Source of the DNA: Diploptera punctata
Taxonomy: Eukaryota; Arthropoda; Insecta; Blattodea; Blaberidae
Assembly: GCA_030220185.1 (NCBI GenBank)
Contig: JASPKZ010007432.1
Coordinates: forward strand, 1,364,001 to 1,428,000
Length of the DNA stretch: 64,000 nt
Direction of reading: 5' to 3'
Below, piece after piece: positions 44,150-54,239 of the stretch. The translations under genes and the position numbers were made by a program. The notes beneath the pieces are model-generated. The model was not told the DNA's origin, made no database searches, and was given only the letters and a program-made list of their open reading frames with translations. The stretch's first letter is position 1. Each line of letters opens with the position of its first letter.

Positions 44150-44475
44150 GGGTCGTCCAGCGCCATAGCTGAGTCGTTAAGGCAAGATGCCTTGGCGCAG
44201 ATCTACGGGACTTTGTATGGTTCCAGTCCCCATGGCCGAAGACATTTTCTCATGGGACCAGTGCCCACCCAGCATCGTGAGACATTTGGGTAGCTACAGT
44301 AAGTAGCGGCTCCAGGTTAAGAAAACCAGCTATAACGGCTGAGAGACCCGATGCGCTGACCACATGTCACTTCTACACTGGCTGGATGATCGCCTACCTC
44401 TGTGATTAACACATGTAGATGTTAGGCCAACAGTCGGCTGGTAGAACAAGGGTCTTTTAGGCCTGTCGCGAGTCT
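44150..44475 (+). repeat. SINE family 2, fullest copy
   Basis: Head CCAGCGCCATAGCTGAGTCG then TTAAGGCAAGATGCC resembles a tRNA A-box region. After it come GAAGACATTTTCTCATGGGA, GTAGCTACAGTAAGTAGCGG, GGTTAAGAAAACCAGC, CACTGGCTGGATGATCGCC and CTTTTAGGCCTGTCGCGAG. It defines the family for the copies at 2681, 26935, 39165 and 43775. Confidence 0.8.
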
Positions 44476-45289
44476 TGCAAGATTTTACAACTCAAAATTT
44501 TGTAAAAAAATATTATATATAAACGATTTTTTTCTCCCAGATGAAAACATATAGTACCATTACTAAAAGATGTACCGTAAAATTCTTCATAATATTAATC
44601 GCCTATTTTGATTATTTTTTCGGCACCTATTTCAGTACCTGAACCTGAACCGCAAAGTTAATTTGGCAATAGGCCAAGTACAGAGCGCGACCTCGGGCGA
44701 TGTGCCCACTACTGACTGATCCAGCGCAGTGACCTTTCTTCTTCGCGTCTGCAAAGGTTGTCTATAGAGGCAATTTTCGAAGTACATTACTTCCTTCCTT
44801 TAGGCTCATACGAAATTCCAAAGTCACTAGGAAGTTCTTCATAAATCCCTGTTTTCTATTTTTTACCTCGATTTTTTATTTCTCAGGTACACAATTACGA
44901 TTTATTTTTTTGGCACGTTTGCAAAATGGATAAGAGTAAAAAGTCCGCGTTGTGCCCTGATCCGTTGGAATGACTGCAAGCATTAAACTTAAGCCAACTG
45001 TTGTAATTCAGTATTTGGATTATCTACAAACTTTTAAATTGTCAAAATCGTGTTCATAGTAAAACTAACAGATGTATTAAACCTTAAAAATTAGTACAAT
45101 AGAACACCGCGTATCCAAAATAAAGGGAGCTAGGCAATGGGTAGAATTTCCAGTTGTGAAAGGAAAGAATAATAATTAGTATTAATTTGTTACATATTTG
45201 TGGTTTTATCTTATACATAGAGATCGGTTACGTGGTAAATAGATTATGAATTCTTAATGGCACCCTTATTCCTAGCATTATTTTCCATA
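44476..45289. other. Mostly unassigned; CpG-richer patch
   Basis: Around 44680-44770 (GAGCGCGACCTCGGGCGATG, ATCCAGCGCAGTG, CTTCGCGTCTG) the base composition differs from its flanks, but no shared repeat or open frame is evident. Confidence 0.35.
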
Positions 45290-45420
45290 GTAATTCTGCC
45301 CGAGGGCAGGTCTTAAACTGCAATCATAGCATTTTCATGCTAGGCTTGCAGTTTTACTAAGGAATTGTAGGTGTGAGAGGTTCCCATTGCTTTCCACACC
45401 GGTGAAGGATGATGATAATG
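45290..45420 (+). repeat. Dispersed repeat R, copy 2
   Basis: AGTAATTCTGCCCGAGGGCA, GCAATCATAGCATTTTCATGC, AAGGAATTGTAGGTGTGAG, GTTCCCATTGCTTTCCACAC then CGGTGAAGGATGATG, matching the copy at 60424-60545 over its full length. A (GGT)n tract follows at about 45431-45445. Confidence 0.85.
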
Positions 45421-45832
45421 ATATGGATGATGGTGGTGGTGGTGGAAGTGAAAATGGCGCCCTTATTCCTAGCATTATTGTGAAGTGAAAATAAGATAGA
45501 AAGTATATGTTGGACCGGGAGGAAATTTCGAAAATGCAACTCATTTTTCCGGAGTTTCGTTTAAGAAAAGTTCCGTTAGGTACTATATAGTTAGGCCTAT
45601 TTATATGAGTCGATTAGAAGAAAAATGAAGGTCATTGTGCACATGACATGTAAATTCAAAATGCTTATCCGCCCTAAAACTATATATAAAATTGAACTTA
45701 AAAGAAAGAGCTACTTTTTCCCCAGATTTTTTACTAAAACATTGAAGGAGATAAAAAACATTAGAGACTACATTTTAAAGATGGCAGAGAGTTTTTATAT
45801 TGCTTTCATATTATGTCATAATCACAACTTAA

Positions 45833-46045
45833 CCCTTTAATTGGCAAACATTTATCGTGCCAGTTATTTAAATGTGGAGGACCGTACTGAAAACAAAATC
45901 ACGCCTGACATATTATTAGGTTTATTGCGTAATTTGACACACATTTAAGTTATTACTACTCGTTCGTTTTCTTATGTTTCATTAGTGTTACTAAACAATT
46001 CGAACCAATTGATGTATCCTATAGGATACATTGCCAATTAAAGGG
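45833..46045. mobile_element. piggyBac-like MITE, copy 1
   Basis: Ends CCCTTTAATTGGCAA and TTGCCAATTAAAGGG are exact inverted repeats, flanked by TTAA on both sides (45829-45832 and 46046-46049). TTAA duplication plus CCC...GGG termini is the piggyBac signature. Length is 213 bp, non-coding. Just inside the right end is a palindrome TGTATCCTATAGGATACA. The second copy is at 63463-63681. Confidence 0.9.
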
Positions 46046-46049
46046 TTAA

Positions 46050-47149
46050 TACTAATTTATACAAGAATATTTTCACATATGACTACTTCATACTTTACCC
46101 GCAAAACATATGATTTACAATGAATTATGGATTTGAACTGTGGATTTTAGATTCAATGCATGCAAATTACAGGCGATTAATATCATAATGGAATGGAGAA
46201 CGCTTACAAAGGGAGGGGGGGAAGGCTGATACCAAAGATGTGACACTTTTTGTCACCTCCTATGTCAGTCCTTAACGAAAATATTAAATTTTCAAATATT
46301 TGTTTCATTGCAAGCACTCTGTTTCAGGATTAACTTAACACATTCGCCTTAGAAAACGAGGTACACTCGCTTAACTCTGCTGTTATATATTTTGCAATAT
46401 TCTGTACATCCCTTAGCAGGGCAATTTATGTTAACATTTATGAATAGTAGAGAAATGTGGTATGTCCTTCATCCTTATTGTGATCTCAAGTACCGTTATA
46501 TTTTGTTTGTTTTGAATGTCTGAAATTAGAAATAATAATTTATGTTACTTAAATCCGGTTTCTGGAGAAATACATTGATTATTTAAATTTGAAGCGAATG
46601 GGTTAAATCACCTTTGACTTTTATATCAGAGAATGAGGCCAAATTCACTTATCAATTCATTATAAGGCACTAGTTTTGCTGAAAAAATAATGTCACACGA
46701 GCAATTATTCACAACATACACTGAATACATAATACAATTAATATCCAATTATATACTAAAACGCTTATAAATTAACGATATTCAAATTGAACGCCATGAA
46801 CTGAAATGGTTTTTTTTGTTGCTAATGCCTTATACAAACTATCTAATTTCATTTGAAGACACTTTAACAAGTCACATTACACTGCCTTTTTTAAGCGAAT
46901 TCGAAGGAATGGAGCTATTGAGGTTGTTCTAATGAAAAATGTTTGGCAAAAAATGGAAATCTTCATCGAGCCTAATCTTAGAAGAACGAAAAATTGTAAT
47001 GACAAATAAATATATAAATATACAATTTGTTTGTACGGGAATGCATGTATCATTAACTCTTAACGGCCGCAGTTATTTTTCGGGAACTAAACTCGGCATA
47101 TATGCATTAAAAAGTGAGGTCTAGTTAATCAGCAAATTCGGACCATTTG
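46050..47149. other. Unassigned stretch
   Basis: No gene or repeat recognised; a G-rich run lies near 46211. Confidence 0.45.
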
Positions 47150-47194
47150 GAGTGAGATTCACGTGGAGGGAAAATTTAAAAACGCTCTAGCGGC

Positions 47195-47440
47195 AGCAAT
47201 TTTATATTTTTTGCAACGAAACTAGGTATAGTTTTCACCAAAACTTAAGAACCTCAGTTCCTGGAAGTACCTTGGAATCACCCCCTCTTTTCTCCATTCA
47301 AAAATTCCTGTGTACAAAAGGCAATCCTTCTTGATCACTAATAGCCGACTTGGGAGAGTGGTGAGGCGAGGTTCTTAAGAAAAGATTTTAATGTAAAAAT
47401 CGTTCTAGCGGCTGCCACGTCTGTTCTCTCGCAACGTAAT
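47195..47440. repeat. Ancient duplication, two diverged units
   Basis: AACGCTCTAGCGGCAGCAAT...TTTTGCAACGAAACTAGGTATA (about 47200) and ATCGTTCTAGCGGCTGCCACG...CTCGCAACGTAATTTGAATA (about 47400) share order and words at about 200-bp spacing, but identity is low. Confidence 0.4.
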
Positions 47441-47574
47441 TTGAATATTACGATTTAATTATAAAAAGTTATTTTCTGTAAACCAACAAAATAGAACGAT
47501 AAACTCTACTTCCTGGGAAATTTGCTTAGTTTGCGCGAGGAACTTAAACATGTAGTAAGAAAATCCTCGTAATA

Positions 47575-47690
47575 TCCCAAATCAGCATTTGCCCTGACTT
47601 AAAAAAAAGTAAGAAAAGTGGCTTGAACCCGGAATTTCCTGAATACAAGTCTGGAACGCTACCGCTAGATCCTACTTGTTCGGATTTATA
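47575..47690 (-). repeat. SINE family 3 copy
   Basis: On minus: A-box-like GATCTAGCGGTAGCGTTCC, B-box-like GGGTTCAAGCC, then T-rich 'CTTACTTTTTTTTAAGTCAG' and 'GGCAAATGCTGATTTGGGA', as in the copy at 60893-61030. Confidence 0.65.
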
Positions 47691-47799
47691 ACTGTAATTA
47701 TAGTATACTAAAGTTAAAAAAATGTTTTGTAATAAAACATGTGTCATATTAGATATACTTACTGTATAATAGGTCTTCCAATAATTTGTAACTTAGGGT

Positions 47800-47905
47800 C
47801 AGTTTCACTAACAGAGGTAACTGTATTACGCCAGTTTTCCCCATGTATAATACATAGCTTTAACTGGCGTAATACAGTTACCTCTGTTGGTGAAACCGAC
47901 CCTTA
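47800..47905. mobile_element. Palindromic MITE, copy B
   Basis: Arms GGGTCAGTTTCACTAACAGA... and ...CTGTTGGTGAAACCGACCC enclose a loop TTTTCCCCATGTATAATACATAGCTTTA. Arms are over 95 percent identical to copy A. Flanks are CTTA on the left and TTAG on the right, consistent with a TTA(A) or TA duplication. Loop sequence is the reverse complement of that in copy A. Confidence 0.92.
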
Positions 47906-47989
47906 GTCCTACTTTTAATACATTCTAATAATGTGAAAACTAGAGTGTTATCTACAAGTACGATTTCAAAACTACCGGGATTCACAAAA

Positions 47990-48140
47990 TCAGCATATTA
48001 GAAGTCGAATTCACAGTCGAGCCCCCGACCAGGGAACACTGCCCGAAGTACTCGCCCCCGCACTTAAAGGAGAAACGTATGAAATAAACACCAGTAATCG
48101 ACCACGGCCTCATAGCCCGGAATCTCTTCACATTAGGATT
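47990..48140. other. GC-rich patch, unassigned
   Basis: CGAGCCCCCGACCAGGGAAC, CTCGCCCCCGCACTTAAAGG and CCACGGCCTCATAGCCCGG / TACCGGCCGTGAAAGCC stand out from AT-rich flanks. It may be a SINE or LINE end of a family not otherwise present here. Confidence 0.35.
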
Positions 48141-48930
48141 ACCGGCCGTGAAAGCCTTCATTTAACTGTTTGTTTTGTCATTCTATCTTTCAGTGCATGT
48201 AGTTAGAACAAACGTAAAGCTGCATTCAGATTGGCATAATCGTCTTCTGGGGTTCGCGAGTCACCCGCTTGCAACAATCATAGTTTTAGAAAATATATTT
48301 CGTACTGTAACTATTTATTTTCAGTCATATGATATATCCCACCAATTTTCTAGTAAATAAGCCACATTATGAGGAAACTATGAGTAAAAAACTAGATCAG
48401 ACAGGATACAGTACAAAAAATAATAATCAGCCAATAAATTTAAAAAACTACTTACGTTATTTTCTGTTGGCCTGTGATATTGGCAAAACTAAAGAACGGC
48501 TAGTGTCAACAACAAAATGTCTACGAAAATAGCATCACTAGCTGGAAAGAAATTGATGTCAACAATAAATTCAACAAATAAAAAATAACCAAAATTAGAC
48601 TGAAGAGGATCGTTACAAAGCTGTGTGAGAAGAAAGGAAAAAAAAAAAGATAAAAATATATAGCACTTTTCGAATAAAAAAATCCAGGATTCAAAATATA
48701 TTTATTGTAAGACATGCTCCCAAAAAATCGCTGAGCGAGATCAATATGAATTTTTAGTGTTTGGAGGTGCTTTATTTAATAATACAGAAAAAGATCCTTG
48801 GGGAGCGAATCCAAGACGTTGAAATGTGTAGTTTTGCAATTTAGATAATAAATTTCCTCTAGAAATAACTATACTTGCTTCAGCGAATGAGGCATACTTC
48901 TGCATAAAACCTAAACATCATACATCAATA
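48141..48930. other. Unassigned spacer
   Basis: No gene recognised; short frames have background composition. Confidence 0.45.
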
Positions 48931-48932
48931 TA

Positions 48933-50440
48933 CATTGCAGAAAACACGATGAACCAAGACAGCAATGCTGGCTTTAAGCAGATGGTTTCAGGTTTTCAAA
49001 TAGATGCAATCACTTTCTATTACTCCAAAAGAATGTCAACAAGAGTTTGAAGTCATTACGTAACCTCTGTACCACACCAGATGTCAAAGAGATCCTGATT
49101 AGGAATATGGCAAACAAACAAAGCAACATTAACATGGGTGAAAATGTTTCTTTAGTATGGTGTATGGTCTCCTCGAACGGCCAGCACTGCCTCACACCTG
49201 TATGGCATTGATGCAATGAGGTTAGCAATGAGTTCTTGGGGGATACATGACCACTCTTCCATAAGAGCAATGTGCAGCTCTGGAACAGTTGTGGGAGGTG
49301 CTGGTCTGCCTGCAATGCACCTGCCTAATGCATCCCACACATGCCCAATCGGATTTAAGTCCGGGGAGGAAGCTGGCCATTGCATACGCTCGATAACCTC
49401 CACTTCCAGCATGTCGTCCACCAAGCCAGCTCTGTGGGGTCGTGCATTATCGTCCATAAAAAGAAAAGAATCACCTATGGCATCAGCATAAGGCACGACA
49501 AAAAGTCGGAGAATCTCATCTCTATACTTTACCGCAGTCAAAGTACCACCTTGGATCACGTAGAGGTCCGTACGTCCACCACTACTGACTCCTGCCTACA
49601 CCATCAATCCACCGCCACCATATGGGGATCTTTCACGTACAAAAGCTGGATTGTTTCGTGTCCCTTTTTCTCTCCAGATAAATACACGCCGACTATCACA
49701 TTCCATGTTGAATCGCGACTCATCAGAAAAAAGAACTGATCTCCATTCAGCATGCCTCCACCCACGATGTTCCTCCGCCCAGTTTCTGCGATCTCTACGG
49801 TGTTGTGGAGTTAACCTGGTACACACCATGGGCCTATGGGCATAGAGACCACTTCCATGCATTCGATTAGGGACAGCTTGAGTTGACACCCTGCGTCCTG
49901 TTGCTGTTTGAAGTGTATTTCGCAGTTGAGTTGCATTCTGCTGTCTATTCCGACGGGCTGTTAACAAGAGGTAACGGTCATCCCTTGCTGTTGTTGCCCT
50001 TGGTCGACCCTGTCCGGCTCTTCTGTGAACAGTATGTTCTTTGAAAATGATTCCAAAGACTGGAAATCAAGCTTTGAGACACCCCAATGGCTTGTGTCAC
50101 CTCTTGTTGTGTCTGTCCAGCTTCCAACCTTCCTATGGCCCTCCAAGCCATTGGTTCAGGTAAATCACGTTGTCGAGGCATCACTGTCCCTAAGGCAAGT
50201 CATTCACTAACTGAAAACTGGACTGGATTTAAAAACAGCAACAAAACATTCACCCCCACACCACCCTTTCACATCAACAGTACAGACACTGCCCTCTGGT
50301 GTGGTACCGAGGTTACATAACAACTTCAAACTCTTATTTACATTATCTTGGAGTAATAGAAAGTGATTGCATCTAATACTATTCCAAAAAACATAGTCTT
50401 AATAGGTTATACTACATTGTCCCCTATTTTTTTAGCAGTG
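48933..50440 (-). mobile_element. Tc1-type DNA transposon
   Basis: The right end mirrors as CACTGCTAAAAAAATAGGGG with TA at 50441-50442. The left end is diverged (CATTGCAGAAAACACGATGA at 48933, TA at 48931-48932). Inner inverted segments are better kept: GATGCAATCACTTTCTATTA at 49003 and TAATAGAAAGTGATTGCATC ending 50373, continuing to ACCACACCAGA. Total inverted ends are about 155 bp, about 1.5 kb overall. The transposase is entered separately. Confidence 0.85.
49152..50181 (-). pseudogene. Tc1-type transposase, catalytic Glu changed, two further lesions
   Basis: Start at ATG 50181 (MPRQRDLPEPMAWRAIGRLE) with an HTH block TQQEVTQAIGVSQSLISSLW. A frame change near 50040 (after NHFQRT) leads into TVHRRAGQGRPRATTARDD, LRNTLQTATGRRVSTQAV and RRDRRNWAEEH. 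First catalytic Asp is in VLFSDESRFN, second in FLFMDDNARPHRAG, and the third position in SPDLNPIGHVWD is Gly (GGG, plus-strand 49344-49346) where Tc1 transposases have Glu. 34 residues separate the last two, so this is a DD34E protein with E to G. GGGLMV is followed by TAG (49594-49596) where Trp is usual. At about 342 codons the length is normal for the family. Confidence 0.92.
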
Positions 50441-50949
50441 TATATAACACTACTATTATACATTCAAATTCACGATCTCTATTCCTTTTTTTTTAGTAAT
50501 TGGGGACAAATTCAACTAACCCTAACATGAATTTTATTAAAATTACTCGTTCCTATGATTACTATTTTATTATCGCGGTTTAAAAAAAAACATGAGCAAT
50601 GACTTAGCCTAACTCAACCTAACCCTAATTTACACGCGCTATCGCTCCCGGCTTTAACACTACGTATTACTATAAAGTACAGTAAAATTGCCCAAAGCGG
50701 AATCGCACGGGACCAATTTGGACAAAATTCCGCATTATAAAAAACTAACATGTATTAATAATCTTAGATCATAGACTAAAACGTTCCTACAGTATAGATG
50801 ATAAGGTTATAAAATGTGCTATAGTTCCAGATAATTTCATTATTCTTGTAATTTTTTATTTTTAAGGGGGGTAGAAATAAAAATCCCAACTCGAATATAA
50901 GCCTCTTAAATAAGGAAAAATTATTCATAGAATTTAAGTTGGAATATAT

Positions 50950-51290
50950 CTAGTTTGCAATTATCGATAATTGTGGATGTACCGTATATGTATTTTTATG
51001 AACCTTGGGTTAACTGTAGTTCCGCTGCCGTTGAAAAGTGAACTATAGTATGTATGAGCGACTTCGACGTTAACGCGCGAAAAAAAAAGTCCCATTTCGT
51101 CAGCGTTAAAAATGTCTCTTAGGCGTGTATCTTGATATTCAAGTATGCAGTTTGGATTTTCGCTCACTAACTACACTTTGGTCCACATTCTTTGATTCAC
51201 CGCAAATTTCATTCCCCACTACATTGTGTAGTCTTTTAAAACCTGAATATTCTTTGAAATCGTTATTCCCTTAGGGATTTAACAAGAGCT
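50950..51290 (-). pseudogene. pogo/Tigger transposase fragment
   Basis: LRDIFNADEMGLFF matches the first-aspartate block of Tigger-type transposases (D-FNADETGLFF). Upstream on minus are 'KVKLRS..', 'NEICGESKNVDQ' and 'VVSENPNCILEYQDTRL', which fit the region between the HTH module and this block. No downstream catalytic aspartates are found. Stops and frame changes are present. Confidence 0.65.
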
Positions 51291-51757
51291 AGAGCTTGAC
51301 TTTGGAACATCGGTCCAGAAATGAGAATGATACATACGTTTCAGTCATCTTTATTCCGTAAATTCAGAACGCTACCCATGAAAGATCGGTCTCAGAACTT
51401 AACTAATTTAAGATTTTATAGCGCAATTTTTATTTGCAAGACATGTATCTATGTTTCGCATAACGGGTGTGCAATGAGGCCGAATCTATAAAGGTAGAAT
51501 CTATACGGTAAATGCTCCTTATTCGCGGGGGATATGTTCGGCAAATATGGAATGGTAATTTGCATTTGGTATATATGGGATATACTCCAAGGTTACAAAA
51601 TAAAAATTATCAAAATAAAATAAATTAATGAGAGATTTTGAACAATTTCTATTAATTATTACTATCGGGTTTAGGCTAGGACTTAAAGAACTTAGTATAC
51701 ATATATATATATATACTATGTTATAATTAAATGTTTAACATTGAGCAATGCAAGCTT

Positions 51758-51865
51758 AATATGGTATGATAAGAAAAATAAATGCCTGGACGGGATTCGA
51801 ACCCGGATCTCTGAGTTCAGGGTTCGAATCCCGTCCAGGCATTTATTTTTATCATACCATATATA
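51758..51865. repeat. Hairpin of inverted tRNA 3'-half-like arms
   Basis: Left arm ...AAATGCCTGGACGGGATTCG then AACCC, a 15-base loop GGATCTCTGAGTTCA, and right arm GGGTTCGAATCCCGTCCAGG then CATTTATTTTTATCATACC. The arms are about 45 bp with two or three mismatches. Each arm holds a perfect B-box (GGTTCGAATCC) and looks like the T-arm plus 3' acceptor half of a tRNA followed by a T-rich tail. No A-box is present. It lies inside the Tigger relic. Confidence 0.88.
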
Positions 51866-52170
51866 TATTTCTGTTTTGCCGCTATTTCAAATTAAGATTG
51901 ATATTCAGCTGTGAATGTGATATAATTCCTTATTTTGTCTTCGGATATCTTAATTAACATTGAAACTGCGTGATACAGACGAAAACGACTCGCCAATGCG
52001 TATAAACGGTCAAGCATTTTTATGTTTACTTTAAGCGGCAACACTCTTTTTTTCTCTTGGTACTAATTATTTTTCTTTCCTTTTACTCGAAATTATAAAC
52101 TGGGAACAAAGCACAAGAGACGTGTTATTCAATCAAAATTATTGCACCAAACATGTTGAAACAATAACAT

Positions 52171-53389
52171 GGGTTACGGAGGATAAGAGTACGCGGGCGG
52201 TTAAGAGTACGCAGGGAAATTTTATGGTATTGGCAGCACTGCAGAACATTTTTTTACCTTAAGGAGTAAAAAAATAGTTTGTAAAGAGATATATTAATGT
52301 ACATTTAATATCCTACAACATGGTGAAGATACCATTTACCTCTCTGTTACGTGCTGGAATCTATTGGTGATTTTGTGAAATACGCCAAGTGAGGCAAAGA
52401 GTACGCAGCAGCTGATCACTGCGTATCTTAGCCTCCATTGGGGGTTATCATTGCTACATTGTTTTTTTCATTTATTGCTATTAAGTGGAAAACTGCGTTT
52501 TACTCTTAATATATAGGTGTATATTATATTGATACAAAGTTGTTATAACTTATCATAGTTTTGTATTTAATCGTAAAGAAATACAAATAACGTTTTTATT
52601 TTTATTTGCAGAGCAAAGAGCTGGAGAAAATGAAACAGTGGGTTTATCAGAACAAGAATGTAAAATTAATGTTAGTATTCATCCAATTCTGCCGCTTCCA
52701 GAACATAAAGAACAAGACCCTATGAACCAAAGAAAGCAGGGACCAGCATAAAAATCAGAAATCATAACATCATCACCTTTGAAAAACCATTTGGAAGAAA
52801 AAAAAAAGAGAGAAAAGAATTAGAGCAGGCTAAATCAGAAAAAAGTTTTTAAACAATAAGAAAGACAAGTAAGATAAATGGGCCTAGCAAACAGGAAATC
52901 AAATGCGAGAAGAGAATTGATGTTTAATAATGACTCTAAACCATCTTCAAGTTCAGCTGAGTCGAAAGCCTTCATTGAAGAAGAAGAAAAAGATGACGAT
53001 TGAACTGTCTGTCCAGGATGTCGGGGTTCGTACCCTGATAGCTGGATTCAGTGTGGAATTTGCAAAGAGTGGTGGCAAGAAGACTGTAGTGCTTAAGAAG
53101 GCAGTGGTCCATTTGTTTGTGACTATTGTTAGGCAAGCCCTAGTGATTACTCTTAACCACCCTACCCGCGTACTCTTAACCTCCCGGTAGGCCAAGAGTA
53201 CGCAAATTACATGTTTTACTAATTTATTATTCACGCCTGTATTTTAAAATGTAGTTGACTGATGATTTTTTTAAACTATTTGTATTTGAATAAAGAATAT
53301 TTTTTTAAAAAATTGAACTCTCTAGTTTATTTATTTTATCAAATATAACTGAAAATCCACTAAGTGCGTACTCTTATACTCCTTTACCC
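52171..53389 (+). mobile_element. Nested DNA element with TAAGAGTACGC repeats
   Basis: Imperfect inverted ends: GGGTTACGGAGGATAAGAGT at 52171 and the mirror of ACTCTTATACTCCTTTACCC ending 53389. TA follows on the right; the left flank is AT. The word (T)AAGAGTACGC occurs at 52184, 52203, 52397 and 53193 and inverted at 53167 (GCGTACTCTTAA) and 53364, with a truncated ACTCTTAA at 53151. A splice-acceptor-like TTTTTATTTGCAG at 52601-52613 precedes the coding remnant. At 1219 bp with the DDE core missing it is an internal deletion derivative. Confidence 0.78.
52614..53190 (+). pseudogene. C-terminal exon remnant of a pogo/CENPB-like transposase
   Basis: After the acceptor-like TTTGCAG comes a charged, lysine-rich region, then CPGCRGSYPDSWIQCGICKE and WWQEDCSA, a TAA stop, EGSGPFVCDYC, NL, and a short C-terminus. 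The cysteine pattern (C-x2-C ... C-x2-C ... C ... C-x2-C) is the zinc-binding tail found at the end of many insect pogo-type transposases. A His is expected where Gln stands in WWQEDC, and the TAA probably replaced a Tyr codon. The catalytic domain is absent, so no activity is expected. Confidence 0.65.
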
Positions 53390-53777
53390 TACCGATCGTG
53401 GCGAGGGCGGCATTTATCAAAGTACATTTCGGCATGTGAAATACGGCAACAGCTTTTAACAATGAACTTTAGGTCAGTGACAATTAGGTTTGTTTTGATA
53501 GTTATTTGTCCATTTGGTTTGAATCTTGTAAAAGCCGGCTTGACACCTGCATTCAGTATAAAAAATTGCTGCTGGTTAATATATATAAATATACCTTTCC
53601 GCTTTATACATTTTTCATGAATTGTGTAGAAATATTCTTCCGTTTCCGTGTTGGACAGATTCCGTTTTATGCAAAATGAATACATGTAAAATTACTATTA
53701 TTTCGCCGGGACCAATAATTTTTTTCACATTTGACAGATTTCCTATTCACGTTCCGGATTAAACAAGTTCTACTGTA

Positions 53778-54239
53778 TAAATAATAATAAAATGTTGGAT
53801 TGGAAAATTCAGGAAAATTTCTAGGCATTCGTACCGATTCTGAAAAAAGTTGGCAAAAGGAGCTGAATTATGTATCTAATAAAATTAAGTAAAGGGATAA
53901 ATGCAAGGATGCTGAACATTACTTCGTTAATCAAGAAACATTAACGACTATTATGTTCACGTTTTAAGATAATTATCCGTTTATTGGATAATCATCCACT
54001 TGCACATAAATTTTTTTTTATGTCAAAAGAATCAGGCTGATCTGTGGAATTCTACTTAGGACACTCTACAGATTATTTTTATGCAATTAGGTATATTGGC
54101 AGTCATCAATATTTGTGTCATTTTCCACATGCTAAAAGAAATCTAAATAATTTCACAATGTTCATCAATATAAGAGTACAAAACAAAAGTTAATATTCAA
54201 ATTTGTAAATACACAAACAACCAGAATCACACACTTCAC
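53778..54239. other. Unassigned spacer
   Basis: No gene or repeat recognised. Confidence 0.45.

Larger units (their letters stand above)
50680..53775 (-). mobile_element. pogo/Tigger-type DNA transposon, host to nested elements
   Basis: CAGTAAAATTGCCCAAAGCG at 50680 and the mirror of ...GTTCTACTG at 53775 (CAGTAGAACTTGTTTAATCC) are imperfect inverted ends typical of pogo/Tigger (CAGTA.AAC...), with TA outside both (50678-50679, 53776-53777). The gene fragment on minus at 50950-51290 supports it. Its 3.1 kb include a 1.2-kb nested element and a B-box hairpin; most of the transposase is gone. Confidence 0.65.

Noticed and set aside
48933..50440. Tc1 element as an active copy
   Set aside because: Frameshift, nonsense codon and loss of the catalytic glutamate are all present.
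50590..50640. Telomere-like CCTAA words (CCTAACTCAACCTAACCCTAA)
   Set aside because: Only three imperfect words; too short and irregular for an interstitial TTAGG array.
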